Below are positions 36,923 through 49,242 of a stretch of 64,000 bases of DNA, one piece after another. The notes beneath the pieces are model-generated. The model saw only the letters and a list, made by a program, of their open reading frames with translations. It had not been told where the DNA came from and ran no database searches. The stretch spans positions 236,087,127 through 236,151,126 of the forward strand of contig OV884056.1 of NCBI GenBank assembly GCA_930367215.1, given 5' to 3'. Made by a program: the position numbers and the translations under genes. The stretch is from Pollenia angustigena. Its lineage: Eukaryota; Arthropoda; Insecta; Diptera; Polleniidae. Within the stretch, counting starts at the first letter, position 1. Each line of letters begins with the position of its first letter.

Positions 36923-38550
36923 CCAAACGCATTTTTGACCGCACAATATTTTTTGAGTGTTAGCTGAAACAAAATAATATAGCATGCGCTAGACATGCAC
37001 AATTGGCCGAAGTCACATCGACGACTGAATTGAAGAGCATAAAAATATGTCTAAGTATTGGTGTGCACAATTGTGCTAAGAAATGGAAATCCCTGATGTA
37101 GAACGTTTAAAAAGTGCATAAATTCTTAAAATTTTAACATTGTTTTTACTTTAATCTTTAGTGCTAACTTAGAAAAAAAAAAGTGCTAGATTTAGCACAA
37201 AAGGGGTCAGCATATTTATCTGTAATCAATTGGCCTTAAGTGGCTTCAAGACTATAATAAAATAAAATACATAAAAATAAAAAATATGACAAGCCTGATA
37301 GGTATTGATATTTAGATAATAATCAGCACAAAAAACTTATATGAATCTAAAACTCATTACATAATTTCGTTTTAATGGGTTCATTATTGGCCCTGTGTCC
37401 CAAAAAGCGTATACTTCAAATTTGTTTGTACATATATATGTATGTATTGTGGTGTAGGGTATTAAATGGTCGGGATTTGGTCGTATATATTGCTTTACTT
37501 GTTTTTATTAAAATTGTTTTTGTTGTTTTTAACATCTTTTTATTGCAAATGAGTTAAAGCTTTTGAGAAAAAGTTTGTTCATACTAAATACCTACATACA
37601 AACATATGTACAAACATACATATATGCATATGTAGGTATATCTGTATGTATGTATGTATGTATGTATGTATATGTATTTAGTATACTAAAAGAAAAACAC
37701 TCAAGAAATATTCTTAACCAAAAAAACATAAAACCAAAAAAAGTACACAAAACTATTAGGAATTTATAGCCGAAAGAAAACAAAATTTGAGAAAAAAGCT
37801 AATTTTATTTTTTAATAATTAGTTGATTTTTGACTGAAAAGTTTGCTTAACACTGAAATCATCATCACATAGCAAACGCACACCGCTTCGTACATACCCA
37901 CACTCCGACCAACACTGTAACAACACCAAAACAGTGCTTGCCTTACTATAAAATCCAATTAAAAATAAATAGTAATACAATATAGGTACATACATACATA
38001 CATATGTTTGTACACATAAAAAACAAAAACAACTGAAAAAATTAAACAAAATACACGATTATACCGTCATCATTATCATAATTTTAGCTTAATAGTCTAG
38101 AAGAAACGCGCTACAGTGTAAGAAAAAACAAACGATCGTAGCACCCTTAACAAATAAAAAAATACTTTTCAAAATACCGCGATTTTTGAACTCATTATTT
38201 TTGTTTTTTATTGTGCGCTATAGTACCAATAATATTACCTACATATGTATGTATTTTAAAAGAATCATACAAGTGCCTATGTACCTACTTGGCCTGAGAA
38301 ATAATAACAACGAAAAGAAATAAAGCTAATTTTAATTATAATAATTGTGTGTGTATTTTGGCAAGTTTGTGTTTAACGTGTAGGTTTAAACTTTAAAGAA
38401 AAGATAAGAAATTTTAAAACAATAATAAGTACCTTTCTATGTACATACTTATGTATGTATGTATGTATGTACCAATACCTAATAGTGATTTATTTTCATA
38501 ATTTAGAACATTGATGTCAAATTCATTCAATTTCATAGCACAATTGTGCA

Positions 38551-39673
38551 CAGCGATGCCAACTTAGTGCTTTTGGCACTATTTATGGTGCTTTTTGATG
38601 CCTCAAAACGCCAAAATTTTATCCTTAGTGCCAAACTAAGAAAAAGCACTAACTTGGTGCTTTTTCAATTTTTTGTTAGTGCCTTTGGTGCTTTTTACAA
38701 TTTTTATTGTTTTTCTACCTTTTTTTAAAACTTCGATTATATAGAGGATGATTAAGATGAGCTTTGCTATTTGGGCTACAATTTTGAGTAGGCCTGTAAA
38801 GATTATAAGATTTCAAATGATAAAAAAAGTGATAAAAGAAAGTTGCATTTGTTTTACCAATAATCTTATTTTCGAAGTTAGAACTAGGAAATTACAAACT
38901 ATTAAGAGTTGACAATATATTAAGTAATCGTAGTAAAAACGATGTATTTATTTTAGGTAAACTTTTTTTTAAAGATTTTGACACTGTTTCAAAAATAGAA
39001 AATGGCTTGGAAAATATTAGGAATTTTGAATGGAAAAATAAACAACGAACATATCTTTTTTAGATAGAAGTCAACGATTTTAATTGTCCAATTTTGTATT
39101 TAGAATTTTAAGTTTTCCATACTCTAACGCTGGCGTTGAAAGAACATTTAGTTCGATGAACTACAGTTAATCAAAAATCGATTATCCTTAAACTCTGTTA
39201 TTTCAATTCTTTACGTTATATGTGGACTTCGTCGGCATAATTCATGCTGTAATGATTACAATCAACCATCTAATGTCTGTAGAGATCTTTCTTCCAATGA
39301 AACATAGAAAAAATCAAATTAAATATTACTTTAAAACTGTTTTATAGCCCAATTGTTAAATGATGATTTGGATGATATTATTTTTTTGAAGATAATAATA
39401 TATTATTATAAGTATCTTCAATGTATACATTAAAAATGTTTATATACAAACGTTAATATATTTTTATTTAATTTTAAATAAAAATGGTCCCACATCAACG
39501 CCGTCGCTTTTTTTCAATGTTGGAGGTATATAATATGTAACTTATTTTGTGTTTAATTATATTATAAAAATGGCTTAGTGCTTTTTTACGCTTTTTTTTG
39601 CTCGAAATAGTGCTTTTTAGTGCTTTTTTTAAATTTTAAAGTGCTTTTTGCTCTCAAAAAGTTGGCATCACTG
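38551..39673. mobile_element. hAT-like element with decayed transposase tail
   Basis: The ends CAGCGATGCCAACTTAGTGC and AGTTGGCATCACTG are inverted, and the perfect 8-bp duplication ATTGTGCA flanks it (38543-38550, 39674-39681). Subterminal AGTGCTTTTT motifs repeat at both ends. At about 39105-39165 the plus strand reads LSFPYSNAGVERTFSSMN, the hAT C-terminal dimerisation signature. It is therefore a decayed, once-coding hAT. Confidence 0.9.
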
Positions 39674-40189
39674 ATTGTGCAAGCTCAAAATTCACACACA
39701 TTCTTACGCTCTTTCATTTAGTCCCGAGAGTACACAATTTAGTCGTCGATTATCAAGCGACGAGTACACATGTGGCGGATGCTTACGTATTTTTGTTATT
39801 TTTATTAAGAAAACTTATCTCTTTATTCACTAATACTAATATAAAACACTACAACCACAATTTTCATTTTTGACATCACTGATTTAGAATTTGCCTTGAA
39901 ATACAAATCGTACATACAAAAACAATAATACAGAAATAATATACATACATACCTATATATATAAAAGATACATGCAAACAAACATACGTACATTCGTATT
40001 GACATACATAATAGCATAGAAAGAGAAAACGAAACAGAAAGCAAAAAATCAACAGGTGAGCTTTGATATTTTATTGTATTGTTGCTGTTGTTGTTATTGT
40101 TAAGACGTTGTTTATATTAAACTGAGCATTTTGTGCTTTTGATTCATTAATAAATCTTACGCTAAAAATTGAGCAAAAATACCTACATA

Positions 40190-41356
40190 CAGGGTTGTCA
40201 GATTTTTTTGAGCTCCATCGCCAAAACGGATGCCAGAAATCGCCAAAAATCGCCAAACGTCGATTTTGGTCAGTTTTTGTAAATTTTTTGTTTTCTTTAA
40301 TCAAATTAGACTGAGAAAAAATACAAAAAAGTCGACGAAGTAAATTTTGTTTTGTTTCTGTAATTTTTTTTAAATAGTAACATAAAATGGAGATCATATG
40401 GGCATTTCCGTCAAAAGGTCCACCGTGACCGAAAATTTAAAAGTTATTAAAAACTAATTATTTTATATATTTATCCATAAATTTGTTCACTTAGATTAAC
40501 AATCAGACTGCAAAGTTGTGCAAACGTAATTTCTTATTTGTGAGAATGTTTTATTGTATGTTTTCTTTAATATTTAACTTTCTTAAAAGAGGTGATATTT
40601 GATAAAAATTATTCCAAAGAAATTTTCTTACATGGTCTGTAATCAAAGGAAGAGTTCAAAGAGATATATGTTATTCGGATTAACGGTAAATTTTTATTTT
40701 ATTTTAATAATTATTCAGTTAAATAATTATGGAAAAAATTTCACCTTCGAAATGTCACGTATCGACCCAGATTTTGGCTTAAAAAAAATACAGAAGATTT
40801 CGGAATCAAACCAAGACATTTTAATGTTACATTGCTACGTAACATTCTGAAAGTAGTTTGACTAAAAAATTGTGTTCGCTGAATTACGCCTTTTTATACA
40901 TGGCCACAAAAACTACTTCTGTTTTTTTCACGTTCGAACCGCTACTTCGTGCTTTCTTAGTGCTTTAATTTAAGGGTTAAGGGAACGTAAAAATAATTGT
41001 TGTTCAAAATTTAATTGCATTTTTATTGCGTTCGACTGTCACGTTCATTACTTTGGATTTACCCATATATGTATTTAGTTAAAAAACTTAAATTAAGTAC
41101 ACAAGTCTATAATATCGTACACTTCAACCTCACTGATTTCATTAATATGTTTTTTATATTAGTAATGATGACAAAAACTGACAAGCTGTTAAACAAAATC
41201 GCCGAAATAATATAAATGGTAAAAATAGCCAAGTTAATCGCCAGTTATATCAGAAATCGCCATAAAAGTCGCCAGTCGCCAAATGGGAAATCCCATCGCC
41301 AAACACGTTTCAAAATCGCCACGTTTGGCGAGAAATCGCCATATCTGACAGCCCTG
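40190..41356. mobile_element. hAT-like element with AATCGCCA repeats
   Basis: The ends CAGGGTTGTCAGATTTTT and ATATCTGACAGCCCTG are inverted, and the 8-bp duplication CCTACATA is perfect (40182-40189, 41357-41364). The motif AAATCGCCA is repeated many times in the first 90 and last 120 bp. No transposase fragment was recognised in the middle. Confidence 0.88.
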
Positions 41357-41402
41357 CCTACATATTTGACTGAAAGAGAGCAAGAAAAAAAGAGGTTAAT
41401 AC

Positions 41403-41624
41403 CAAGGCGAATTCATCCCAGGTAATCTCGGTTCTACAACAAGTACAACTCGTACAAAAACCACAAGCAATTTGTTTTTGTAAAATCATTGTACAATGTC
41501 AAAAACAGAAATAAAACAAAACAGAAACAAAGATAATAAAAGAGAATAAACAAAATTTTGACATCCAACAGTGATTTTAGCTAATATCAGGGCTTTTAAG
41601 ACCACCTGTAATAAATTCGCCTTG
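41403..41624. mobile_element. CAAGGCGAATTCA MITE, copy 2
   Basis: Bounded by CAAGGCGAATTCATCCC and TAAATTCGCCTTG, with the 8-bp duplication GTTAATAC on both sides (41395-41402, 41625-41632). Noncoding. Confidence 0.9.
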
Positions 41625-41717
41625 GTTAATACCTAATTTATTTAAATGAGCCAGTGTAAAAACTCCTGCGGCCAACTTACGGCATACGGTATACTAGGTA
41701 CAGATAGAAATTACAAT

Positions 41718-43216
41718 GTTAGTGATGTTAGATGTTTTTTTTTCGAATTATCGTCAAAATTTGAAACAAAAATCGTCATTAGTTCTGAAAAAACCCGTCA
41801 AAAATCGTCATATAAAAAATCGTTTTTTTATCAACACGGATTAATTACTTTATTAAAACATAAAAAAATAATTAAGTATAAAATAATACAAAACCAAAAA
41901 ATATGGAATTTTTAATACTTAAGACGATTTGGTGGGGCTTTGATATTGCTCTCCGGAGATTTTCGTCAAACACTTCCTGTCATCCCCAAATCTTCTGCTG
42001 CGGATGAACTTGTAATCTGTAATCGTCGTCTTTGTGGAGGCGTGTCCAGAAGTTGCAATTGAACACAAACATGAGAGTCGCGTTGCAAAACGACCCATCG
42101 GCTCTTTAATTCTCGGGACAACTGCTGGAGCTTGGCAACGGCCAAATTCCTGTTGAGGTTTCGAATGGATTGATATCGTTCCCTGAAATTCACATCGTCC
42201 AAGGAAGAACTCATCAGCTAAGTGTTTCCTGGCATTGCACAAAATTACAAAAATCTCGATTGGATTCGTGAACGGGCAATACTAGCAGCGAAGAATAAGG
42301 ACGTCGATAGCTTAAACTTAATTATTCAAAGTCAAATCGCAGGACAACTGCATACGTACAAATCTTTTAACTGCGTGACCGACGAAAATGAACCGACCAG
42401 CTACCCGTCGGAATTTTTTAACTCGCTTGATGTACCAGCAACTCCGCCGCATAATTTACAGCTGAAGGTGGTATCGATCATAATCATGTTGCGGAATCTC
42501 AATCCTACAAAAATGTGCAACGGAACGCGGTTGTCCGTCAAAAAGCTAATGAACAATGTGATTCAGGCGACAATCATCAAGGGCAAATTAAAAGGAGAGG
42601 AAGTCCTTATCCCACGAATTCCCATTATTCCAACTGACCTTCCATTCCAATTCAAGCGGATTCAGTTCCCCGTTCGACTGGCATTTGCGATGACAATCAA
42701 TAAATCGCAAAGCCAATCACTAGAAGTCTGTGGGATTAATCTCGAATTTCCCTGTTTTCCGCACGGTCAGCTGTACGTTGCATGTTCGCGTGTTGGGAAA
42801 CCGTCTTCGTTATTTGTTTTTGCGCCGGAAAACAAATCGAAAAACATTGTTCATCAAATCGTTCTCTACTGATTCCATTCAAATAAATTACATTGAAAAT
42901 TTAAATATTTGTGTTGTATTAATATTCTCAAGTTTGTCTGAAGGCTTAAAATTGGGACGAGGCTAAGTTGGTCGGGTCCGCTAGCATAAATATATATTCG
43001 CCTCTACCCGCACATACAAACTAAGAAAAAACTTTACTTGCCAGATTGAAGTGTTATAAAATTGATGCCAGATTAAAGTTTAAAATAAATTTATTGACGG
43101 GAATAAATCGTCAAAACCTAAGTTACTCTACATTAAAAATCGTCAATCGTCATTTATGTAAATTCATCGAAAAAAATCGTCAAAATGACGTAAAATCGTC
43201 ACATTTAACATCCCTG
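41718..43216. mobile_element. hAT-like element with AATCGTCA repeats carrying a Helitron piece
   Basis: ATTACAAT flanks it on both sides (41710-41717, 43217-43224). The left end GTGATGTTAGATG and right end CATTTAACATCCCTG are inverted. AAATCGTCA repeats lie in both subterminal regions. The centre (about 41930-42984) is a Helitron fragment. A second copy starts at 62884 on the other strand and has the same Helitron junction. Confidence 0.85.
41930..42984 (+). pseudogene. Helitron Rep/helicase C-terminal remnant with 3' terminus
   Basis: The plus strand gives LLSGDFRQTLPVIPKSSAAD (about 41965-42020), the Pif1-type helicase core. After frameshifts comes NTNMRVALQNDPSA (about 42065). Then a 216-codon open stretch (42222-42872) contains SERAIL-like RERAILAAKNKDVDSLN, LRNLNPTKMCNGTRLSVKKL, RLAFAMTINKSQSQSLEVCG and QLYVACSRVGKPSSLFVFAP, the C-terminal helicase motifs of Helitrons. 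The element ends CTAG at 42981-42984 behind a GC-rich stem-like segment, as Helitrons do. It is broken and 5'-deleted. Confidence 0.9.
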
Positions 43217-43307
43217 ATTACAATACAAGTCATGTAAATGGAAACTTCGATCAATATTGAATGCAGTAATGAGGTCCCAGTTATCGTTAACATCAAAGAG
43301 GAAATAA

Positions 43308-43320
43308 CAAGGCGAATTCA
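43308..43320. repeat. Solo end of the CAAGGCGAATTCA family
   Basis: CAAGGCGAATTCA without a matching inverted end nearby; probably a truncated copy. Confidence 0.5.
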
Positions 43321-43450
43321 TGAATCCAATGTGGTTTTTTTATTGCTGTACTTGTTGTAGTATTGCTACCACCGGCAGGCAGCGTTCTGTTTAATTATCC
43401 AAAAATGGGACAAACAAATATTTCTTGTGCTATTTTTGGATCGTTAAATC

Positions 43451-43692
43451 TGTGGCATTTTGACAAAACATCTTTAGTCAAAATTAAAAAGTTGAAAAAC
43501 ATGTTGTTTATTATACGAATTTGCATTCAAAAAACTCTTTTGTTTACGTTTTTAAAATTTTGTATTATAAACGAAATTTTTCTTTAATTTTGGTTTATTT
43601 TATTGTTTCACAAAAATGATTTTTTCGCCGATTTTTTTAAAAACTTTTTTGCTATCTTATCTCGACTTAAGATGTTTTGTCAAAATGCCACA
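43451..43692. mobile_element. Foldback MITE, TGTGGCATTTTG family, complete copy
   Basis: TGTGGCATTTTGACAAAACA at the left and TGTTTTGTCAAAATGCCACA at the right are perfect inverted ends. The right half matches 7762-7892, including CTATCTTATCTCGACTTAAG. Noncoding. Confidence 0.75.
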
Positions 43693-44600
43693 GAAATATT
43701 TGTGTATGTATATTGTTTTTATGTTTGACAATTTAGAATTAAAAGCTTGGAAAAAAGTTTTTGAAATTTAAACCGTCTTGGTCAGCCTAGATTTCCTTAT
43801 TTAAAATTTGTAAAAAGTTTCCATCCAATTCTATAATTTTCGAACTGTTTAGGGAAAAAATGGCTTTGGTAAGGAGAAATTCGGCGAACGCATTATGTCG
43901 CGTACAAGCTATTTTAACTGGCCTCCACAATATTATTGGGACTTTATAGCTACAATTTTTTTCGTTGTGCTCCACACAATTCAATAAAATATGGCGCAAT
44001 TTAAGTTCAAATTTATTTTTTATTTGATAAAATATAAGGAACTTACTTCGTTAATTCTAAAATCTCAAGAAGGCTTACAATTTTTTTTTTTTTTTGTTAT
44101 ATAGCTCAAAAACAAATATCAAATAAATTAAAATCAGATATGACTAGATGACCCGTGCGAATATTTCGCACCGTAATTTTTATCAATGAAAATATTAATT
44201 TTTCAATTTGTAATTATTTTTCGTCATTAGTGTTAGAAATAAGCTTTAAAATGAGATATCATTCATTAAATTTGATGCGGTGGTATGGGAGATATGTGCA
44301 ACCGACAAAAAAAAGTGCTTTAGAAATAATATATATGATAGTTTATGCTAAACCTGCTTTTCTTCTCACTCCGACTTTCAGAAAGAAAACTTTCATAGTG
44401 TAAACCCAGACTTAGCAATACAATTTCACAGTGGAGTATTTTGACTGTGATGAAAACAGACAAAAAAAAATTACATAAACTGGAAAGAACATCTTTACTG
44501 TCAAAAATTAATGAAAAAATTTTACTAAAAGTAAAATTACACATAGAACTAAAAATGTTTTAAATCGGTTTTGGCAATCGATGGCTTATTACTTGGTACA

Positions 44601-44853
44601 TATCGAGCCCTAATAGCAAAAATTATGTAACCAACAATATTTTAGATTTTTGTTTTTTGATGAAAATCGATTATTTTTGATCATTTGCATCATCTCTAAA
44701 AATCTCATATCTCTGGGTAGTACCGTTACGAAATAAGAGCAAAAGCAATTTTAAACGAAACCCTAGCCTTGAAGCAAAATTATTTTAAAAAAACCTTCTC
44801 CTGTAAAATTTTATTTTTGTTGGTTACATCATTTTTGCTATAAGGGTTCGATA
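44601..44853. mobile_element. MITE with ATCGAGCCCTAATAGC ends
   Basis: TATCGAGCCCTAATAGCAAA and the complement of TTTGCTATAAGGGTTCGATA, with TTATGTAACCAACAA inside both arms, bound about 253 bp. Noncoding. Confidence 0.65.
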
Positions 44854-44984
44854 TAATTAACCATACTAATTCCAGTTAAATACTCGTCGCTTTTAAAATT
44901 AGTGTAAACTAAAAACAAATAAACAATATTTCATTAAATTGATGCTCAAAAGCTATTACAGAGTTTAATATTGGATGCTCGTAG

Positions 44985-45440
44985 AGGGGTCAAATGTATG
45001 ACCGACCCCACTTTATTTTCATCTCAATCATTAATTTGTAACATACCTACCTGTTCAATGCAGACTAGAAATATATTGAAGAAAAAGTCCCATAAATGCC
45101 CAGGAGTCGCTCCTAGGGGAATAAAATGTATGAACGACCACAATTAGTTTCTTGTCCTTAACAATTTCTTGAGACATACTAGCCCTTTATCTCTACTTCT
45201 TAGGGGGGATCCCATACAAATATTGCGTTTTATGAAATTCTTAAATTAATGGACATTTTTCGACTTTTGTGAATAAATTCAAAAGATTTTAATCATTTGT
45301 GGCTTGTTTTATGTTTATTTCTAAAACGACTTCGCAACTTTTTCTTTTTTAATTAATTTTAATAAACTAAACCGTTTTTGAGTTACGCGAATATATGTTG
45401 TGCAACCTCCTCCATTTTCGAAATAACGGTATATATCTTT
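44985..45440 (+). repeat. Dispersed repeat A, third copy
   Basis: It shares CAGACTAGAAATATATTGAA, GAGTCGCTCCTAGGGG and CCCATACAAATATTG with the copies at about 300, 20600 and 63940. It continues through TAAACTAAACCGTTTTTGAG, as at 21040. No gene. Confidence 0.5.
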
Positions 45441-46392
45441 GAAAGAGAAAGCCAAAAAGTTATATTTTTAATACTTATAACATATTCATACGCCACCGAG
45501 CACGAGAACAGACAGGTATGACTACCATTAAGTATGAACACAAATAAGTTTGTATAGCGACCGGTATGAGTATGAACAAAAGACATGAGTATGGATATTC
45601 ATATTGACATCTGAAAAACAATCATTTGTTGTTATAACCTTTTGAATTTCTTTAATAAATTAGTTTTTGATCAAAATTTTAAGCTTACAACTTGTAAAGA
45701 CGTTCTATGATGCGCTGTAGCATTATCAATCAAAAACTTAATATTGATTTTTTCGGCTGTTAGGCCTTTTGAATTTCAGGTAACGAAATGTTTAAAGCAG
45801 AATACCACTAACAGGATATTATTTTTCAAAGCCAATCCACAAAAATTAGCCAACTGTTTACTTAATTATTATGATAACATAAAATAAAGCCTTCGTGGCC
45901 GATATAAAAAAATGACTTACCAAATAATAATCACATTAATAAAAAAGTAATCAACAGTTTAAACTATACATATAGCTTATTCTGCGAAACCCTGTATATA
46001 TTCGTAAATTAAAAGCGATATTTTTCATCAAACACAACGTTTGCGTTGTGTAATATATAAAATTTTGGATAATTAAAATGAATTAGAAGATTGATGTTTT
46101 CAAAAATTGATGATGGCATAGAAACTCTCTCAAAACAAAAAAAAAATTCTCTAAAGTAAGGGCATTTGAAAAACAACGTTCGTCAAGATATCGCCAAGAT
46201 ACCACCCGAAATGTGCGAAAAAGTGGTTGAAAACTACCTCAAAAGGGTCAACTGATGGCAAACAATCTAGAGCCGGTCATTTAAATGACAATGTATTTCG
46301 TACGTAATGGCAAAATCCAAGCATTATAACGTAATTAAAGTTTCATCGAAATCTTAGCCTTATGTCTGTTTTTTTAATAACCCGTTATATGT

Positions 46393-46703
46393 CAAGGCAA
46401 ATTCACTACAGGTGGCAGCTAAATGATTGACATTTCGAGCCGTTTTTGTATTGTTCTAGTATTCCTATACACGATCAAGGCGAATTGACTAGAAGGTGAG
46501 GTCAACTCTACAACTACAATGCTTCTGTGGTAGGGTTGTCAAAAATATTGCTAGAAAAAAAAAACAGGTTTGTTTACATAAAAAACCAGTTTGTATACAA
46601 ACTTTGACAAGTCGACCACCGAAAAAAACACCACATGTTGACTTGACCCCACCTTCTAGTCAATTCGCCTTGTACACGATGTGTAAAAATAAATTCGCCT
46701 TAG
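46393..46703. mobile_element. CAAGGCGAATTCA family, diverged outer copy
   Basis: The left end CAAGGCAAATTCACTAC and right end AAATTCGCCTTAG are degenerate forms of the family ends. A younger copy (46476-46672) has inserted inside it. No clean duplication remains. Confidence 0.6.
46476..46672. mobile_element. CAAGGCGAATTCA family, nested copy 3
   Basis: CAAGGCGAATTGACTAGAAG and CTTCTAGTCAATTCGCCTTG form 20-bp inverted ends, and TACACGAT is duplicated on both sides (46468-46475, 46673-46680). It lies inside an older member of its own family. Confidence 0.9.
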
Positions 46704-47215
46704 TGCATGTTTAACTTATTACTTTTGTTATCTTTTCAAATTTTTCTTACACAAAATAAATAATTATATGTTTTACGAATTTCTTACACATTGTGATTAT
46801 TCATCCGTAAATACATATGTATGTATAGTGTTCATTGAGTATAAATTCTAATAGCAAAACAAAACCCACACTGTGTCAATTTTATTAAGTAATAATAATA
46901 ATTTTTAATATTAAACAAGAAACAGCAAAAGAAAACAACGAAGCAAAAAAATTAAACTGATTTTTAAACCAATAAAAATAAAAAAATAACCGTTCCCCAA
47001 CGTGTTGTAGCCATACAGTAGTGTTATTAAAAATAGTCACATATTATACGACGGTCAGATGGTTATTAATTTAAAATCTATTACCTGGGGTTAACACTAT
47101 TCGTATTATCAACGAAAAACCGAAGAAACAGCCAATTGGTTTAAACTTTAAAGTACAAAAATTGTGTGTTTGTTAGTGAAAAAGTGTGAGTGTTTACGAT
47201 TTTCAAGAAATTACT

Positions 47216-47511
47216 CAAGGCGAATTCATACAAGGTGATCTTATTTTGAAAACGTTTTACAACACTGTTAAACATTTTAACGTTGTGTCAAAAATTCAAA
47301 GAAATATTTAATTTTGTTTTTATATTAAATTGTGTTTGTTTGAAATTTTATAACTTAAAAAAGTTTTAAATTTCACAATTTTAATCGAAAATTAAAGAAT
47401 ATAGTTAAGATTCCCCAGAACCAACAGGACGGTATACCATTTTGACACAAGGTTAGTAATCAGCTGTTGCTTACGAAGCAAGATAAGTTCACCTTGTGTA
47501 AATTCGCCTTG
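47216..47511. mobile_element. CAAGGCGAATTCA MITE, copy 4
   Basis: CAAGGCGAATTCATACAAGG and CCTTGTGTAAATTCGCCTTG bound 296 bp, with the duplication AAATTACT (47208-47215, 47512-47519). It has inserted into a decayed relative of the 18202 MITE. Noncoding. Confidence 0.9.
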
Positions 47512-47549
47512 AAATTACTTTTATGTATAAATGCTAGGTTAGCTAGATC

Positions 47550-48009
47550 CAAGGCGAATTCATAAAGGTGACCGCATCATGAGATAGAGTTATGCTAGCT
47601 ATCCCTTTTATTTGAAAAATACTATGTATTTTGTTTTTGTAAAAAGTTAGAGTGAATGTCAAAATTATTTGTTGAAACTATAAAAAAGAAAATTTTTTGT
47701 TTATAAAATATGTATGTAGGTATACACAATTGCTTTAGAAAGTAAATCTTTTTCCTCTATTGCAAATTAATGGTGACTCCACTTATTCCTTACGCATTTT
47801 TATTTCCTTGTTTTTATCTTTTAGATTCACTTTTTTTATTTTATAAAATTTAAATAAGTTTATTTTTCAAGAATTGAAATTTTTGTTGAATTTAAAATTT
47901 GAATTAATATTTTCACAAAATGTAAACAAAGCTTGACATTCAGTATACACACAAAAAAATAAACAAAAAACAGATGACGGGAAAATGTCACCTTTATGAA
48001 TTCGCCTTG
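47550..48009. mobile_element. CAAGGCGAATTCA MITE, copy 5
   Basis: CAAGGCGAATTCATAAAGGT and ACCTTTATGAATTCGCCTTG bound 460 bp, with the duplication GCTAGATC (47542-47549, 48010-48017). It is the largest copy, but still without a transposase frame. Confidence 0.9.
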
Positions 48010-48333
48010 GCTAGATCCAATACGAATTCACTTAATATGAGAGCTACTTTTTTTCTTACTTAGGAGATAGAAAAATGTAAAAAGTTTCTTGTGTTTTTGA
48101 CGCATCGACCATCTAAAGGAACAATAAAAAAATTTTGTTTTTTAGTGTAAGAACGTTAACAACGATGCATTCATATTCACCCCTATCGTGAATAACAAGT
48201 GGGAAAAAGCAATCGTGAATCTCATGTGAAAAAATTTTCACGCTCAGTTCCAGTGAATGTCTTTCGAAAGCTTCACAAATTCGACGGCAATCAACCTGTT
48301 GTTTTGCATTTTGTTGACCAATATATCGGTTTG

Positions 48334-49242
48334 TACCTTCCCTGTCCAAACACGCGTGTAAAGAGTAGCCCACAAGTGACCAGGGCTAGTCCAAAAGTAA
48401 CCCAAACGTATGGGAAAAAACCTGGTCTATTTAACATAACGATGTCCTAGGGCAGGACCATATAACCCACCTTTGGACCACTAAGGAGTAGTTTCAAAAC
48501 TACTCCATGGTATACTCAAGAGGATTAGTTTTGAAGTCGCTTAAAAACGAAAGCATGTCGTTAAAAAACGAAGACATGTCGTCTCACTACAAACACTTTT
48601 TAACAATGACATGGTCCATGCTTGCATTAAATCGGAACAGTCCATTAGAGTGGTTCGAAAAACAATTTTTTTGTCAGTCCCCCCCCCTAGGAGATAATGT
48701 AAAAACAATTCCAAAAATTATTTTTTTATTTTTTTGCCACGCCTAGAAATACCGCCCTTTTAGTTTTTTGTTCACTGTGTCGCCATTTTTTGGCCGATCA
48801 TAACATTTTGTATATCGGTGTTCATGGCTCTGTAAGGGCTACATTTCTGTCTTTAATAGTTTTTTTATACAGAAGTTGTATCAAAATAACACAGCTTTAT
48901 TTTAGTTCAAAAATATTTAGCGTTTGAGAGGGTATAAATCGAGCTTTTGAAAGACATGGCTAGAGTTTGCGTGTTATAAAAAAACTATTAAAGACAGAAA
49001 TGTAGTCCTTTCAGAGACATTAACACCGATATAAAAAATGTTATGATCGGACTAAAAATGGCGACACAGTGAACAAAAAACTAAAAGGGCGGTATTTCTA
49101 GGCGTGGCAAAAAATTAAAAAAATTATTTTTGGAATTGTTTTCACATTATCTTTAATCCTAGGGGAGGACTGACAAAAAATTTTTTTTTCGAACCACTCT
49201 ACAGTCCATGGAGTAGTCCATTTTATCAAAATTTGCAGGGTT
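48334..49242 (-). mobile_element. TACCCTGCAAATA element (middle layer)
   Basis: In inverted orientation it matches 54750-55128 and 60504-60881, sharing CGAAAGCATGTCGTT, AACTACTCCATGG, ACAAACACTTTTTAACA and others. It has inserted into 48175-49520 and is itself split by 48646-49201. Its left tip is degenerate. Noncoding. Confidence 0.75.
48646..49201. mobile_element. Foldback hAT-like MITE (inner layer)
   Basis: TAGAGTGGTTCGAAAAA and its complement begin long inverted arms (over 200 bp, mostly matching, e.g. AAACTAAAAGGGCGGTATTT). The perfect 8-bp duplication CAGTCCAT flanks it (48638-48645, 49202-49209). The TAGAG start and 8-bp target suggest hAT. No gene. Confidence 0.88.

Noticed and set aside
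37563..37783. Tyr/Val-rich frames on both strands
   Set aside because: Translation of an ATGT microsatellite.
41919..42242. Minus-strand frames of 107 and 82 codons
   Set aside because: Antisense to the Helitron helicase, whose plus-strand reading has clear motifs.
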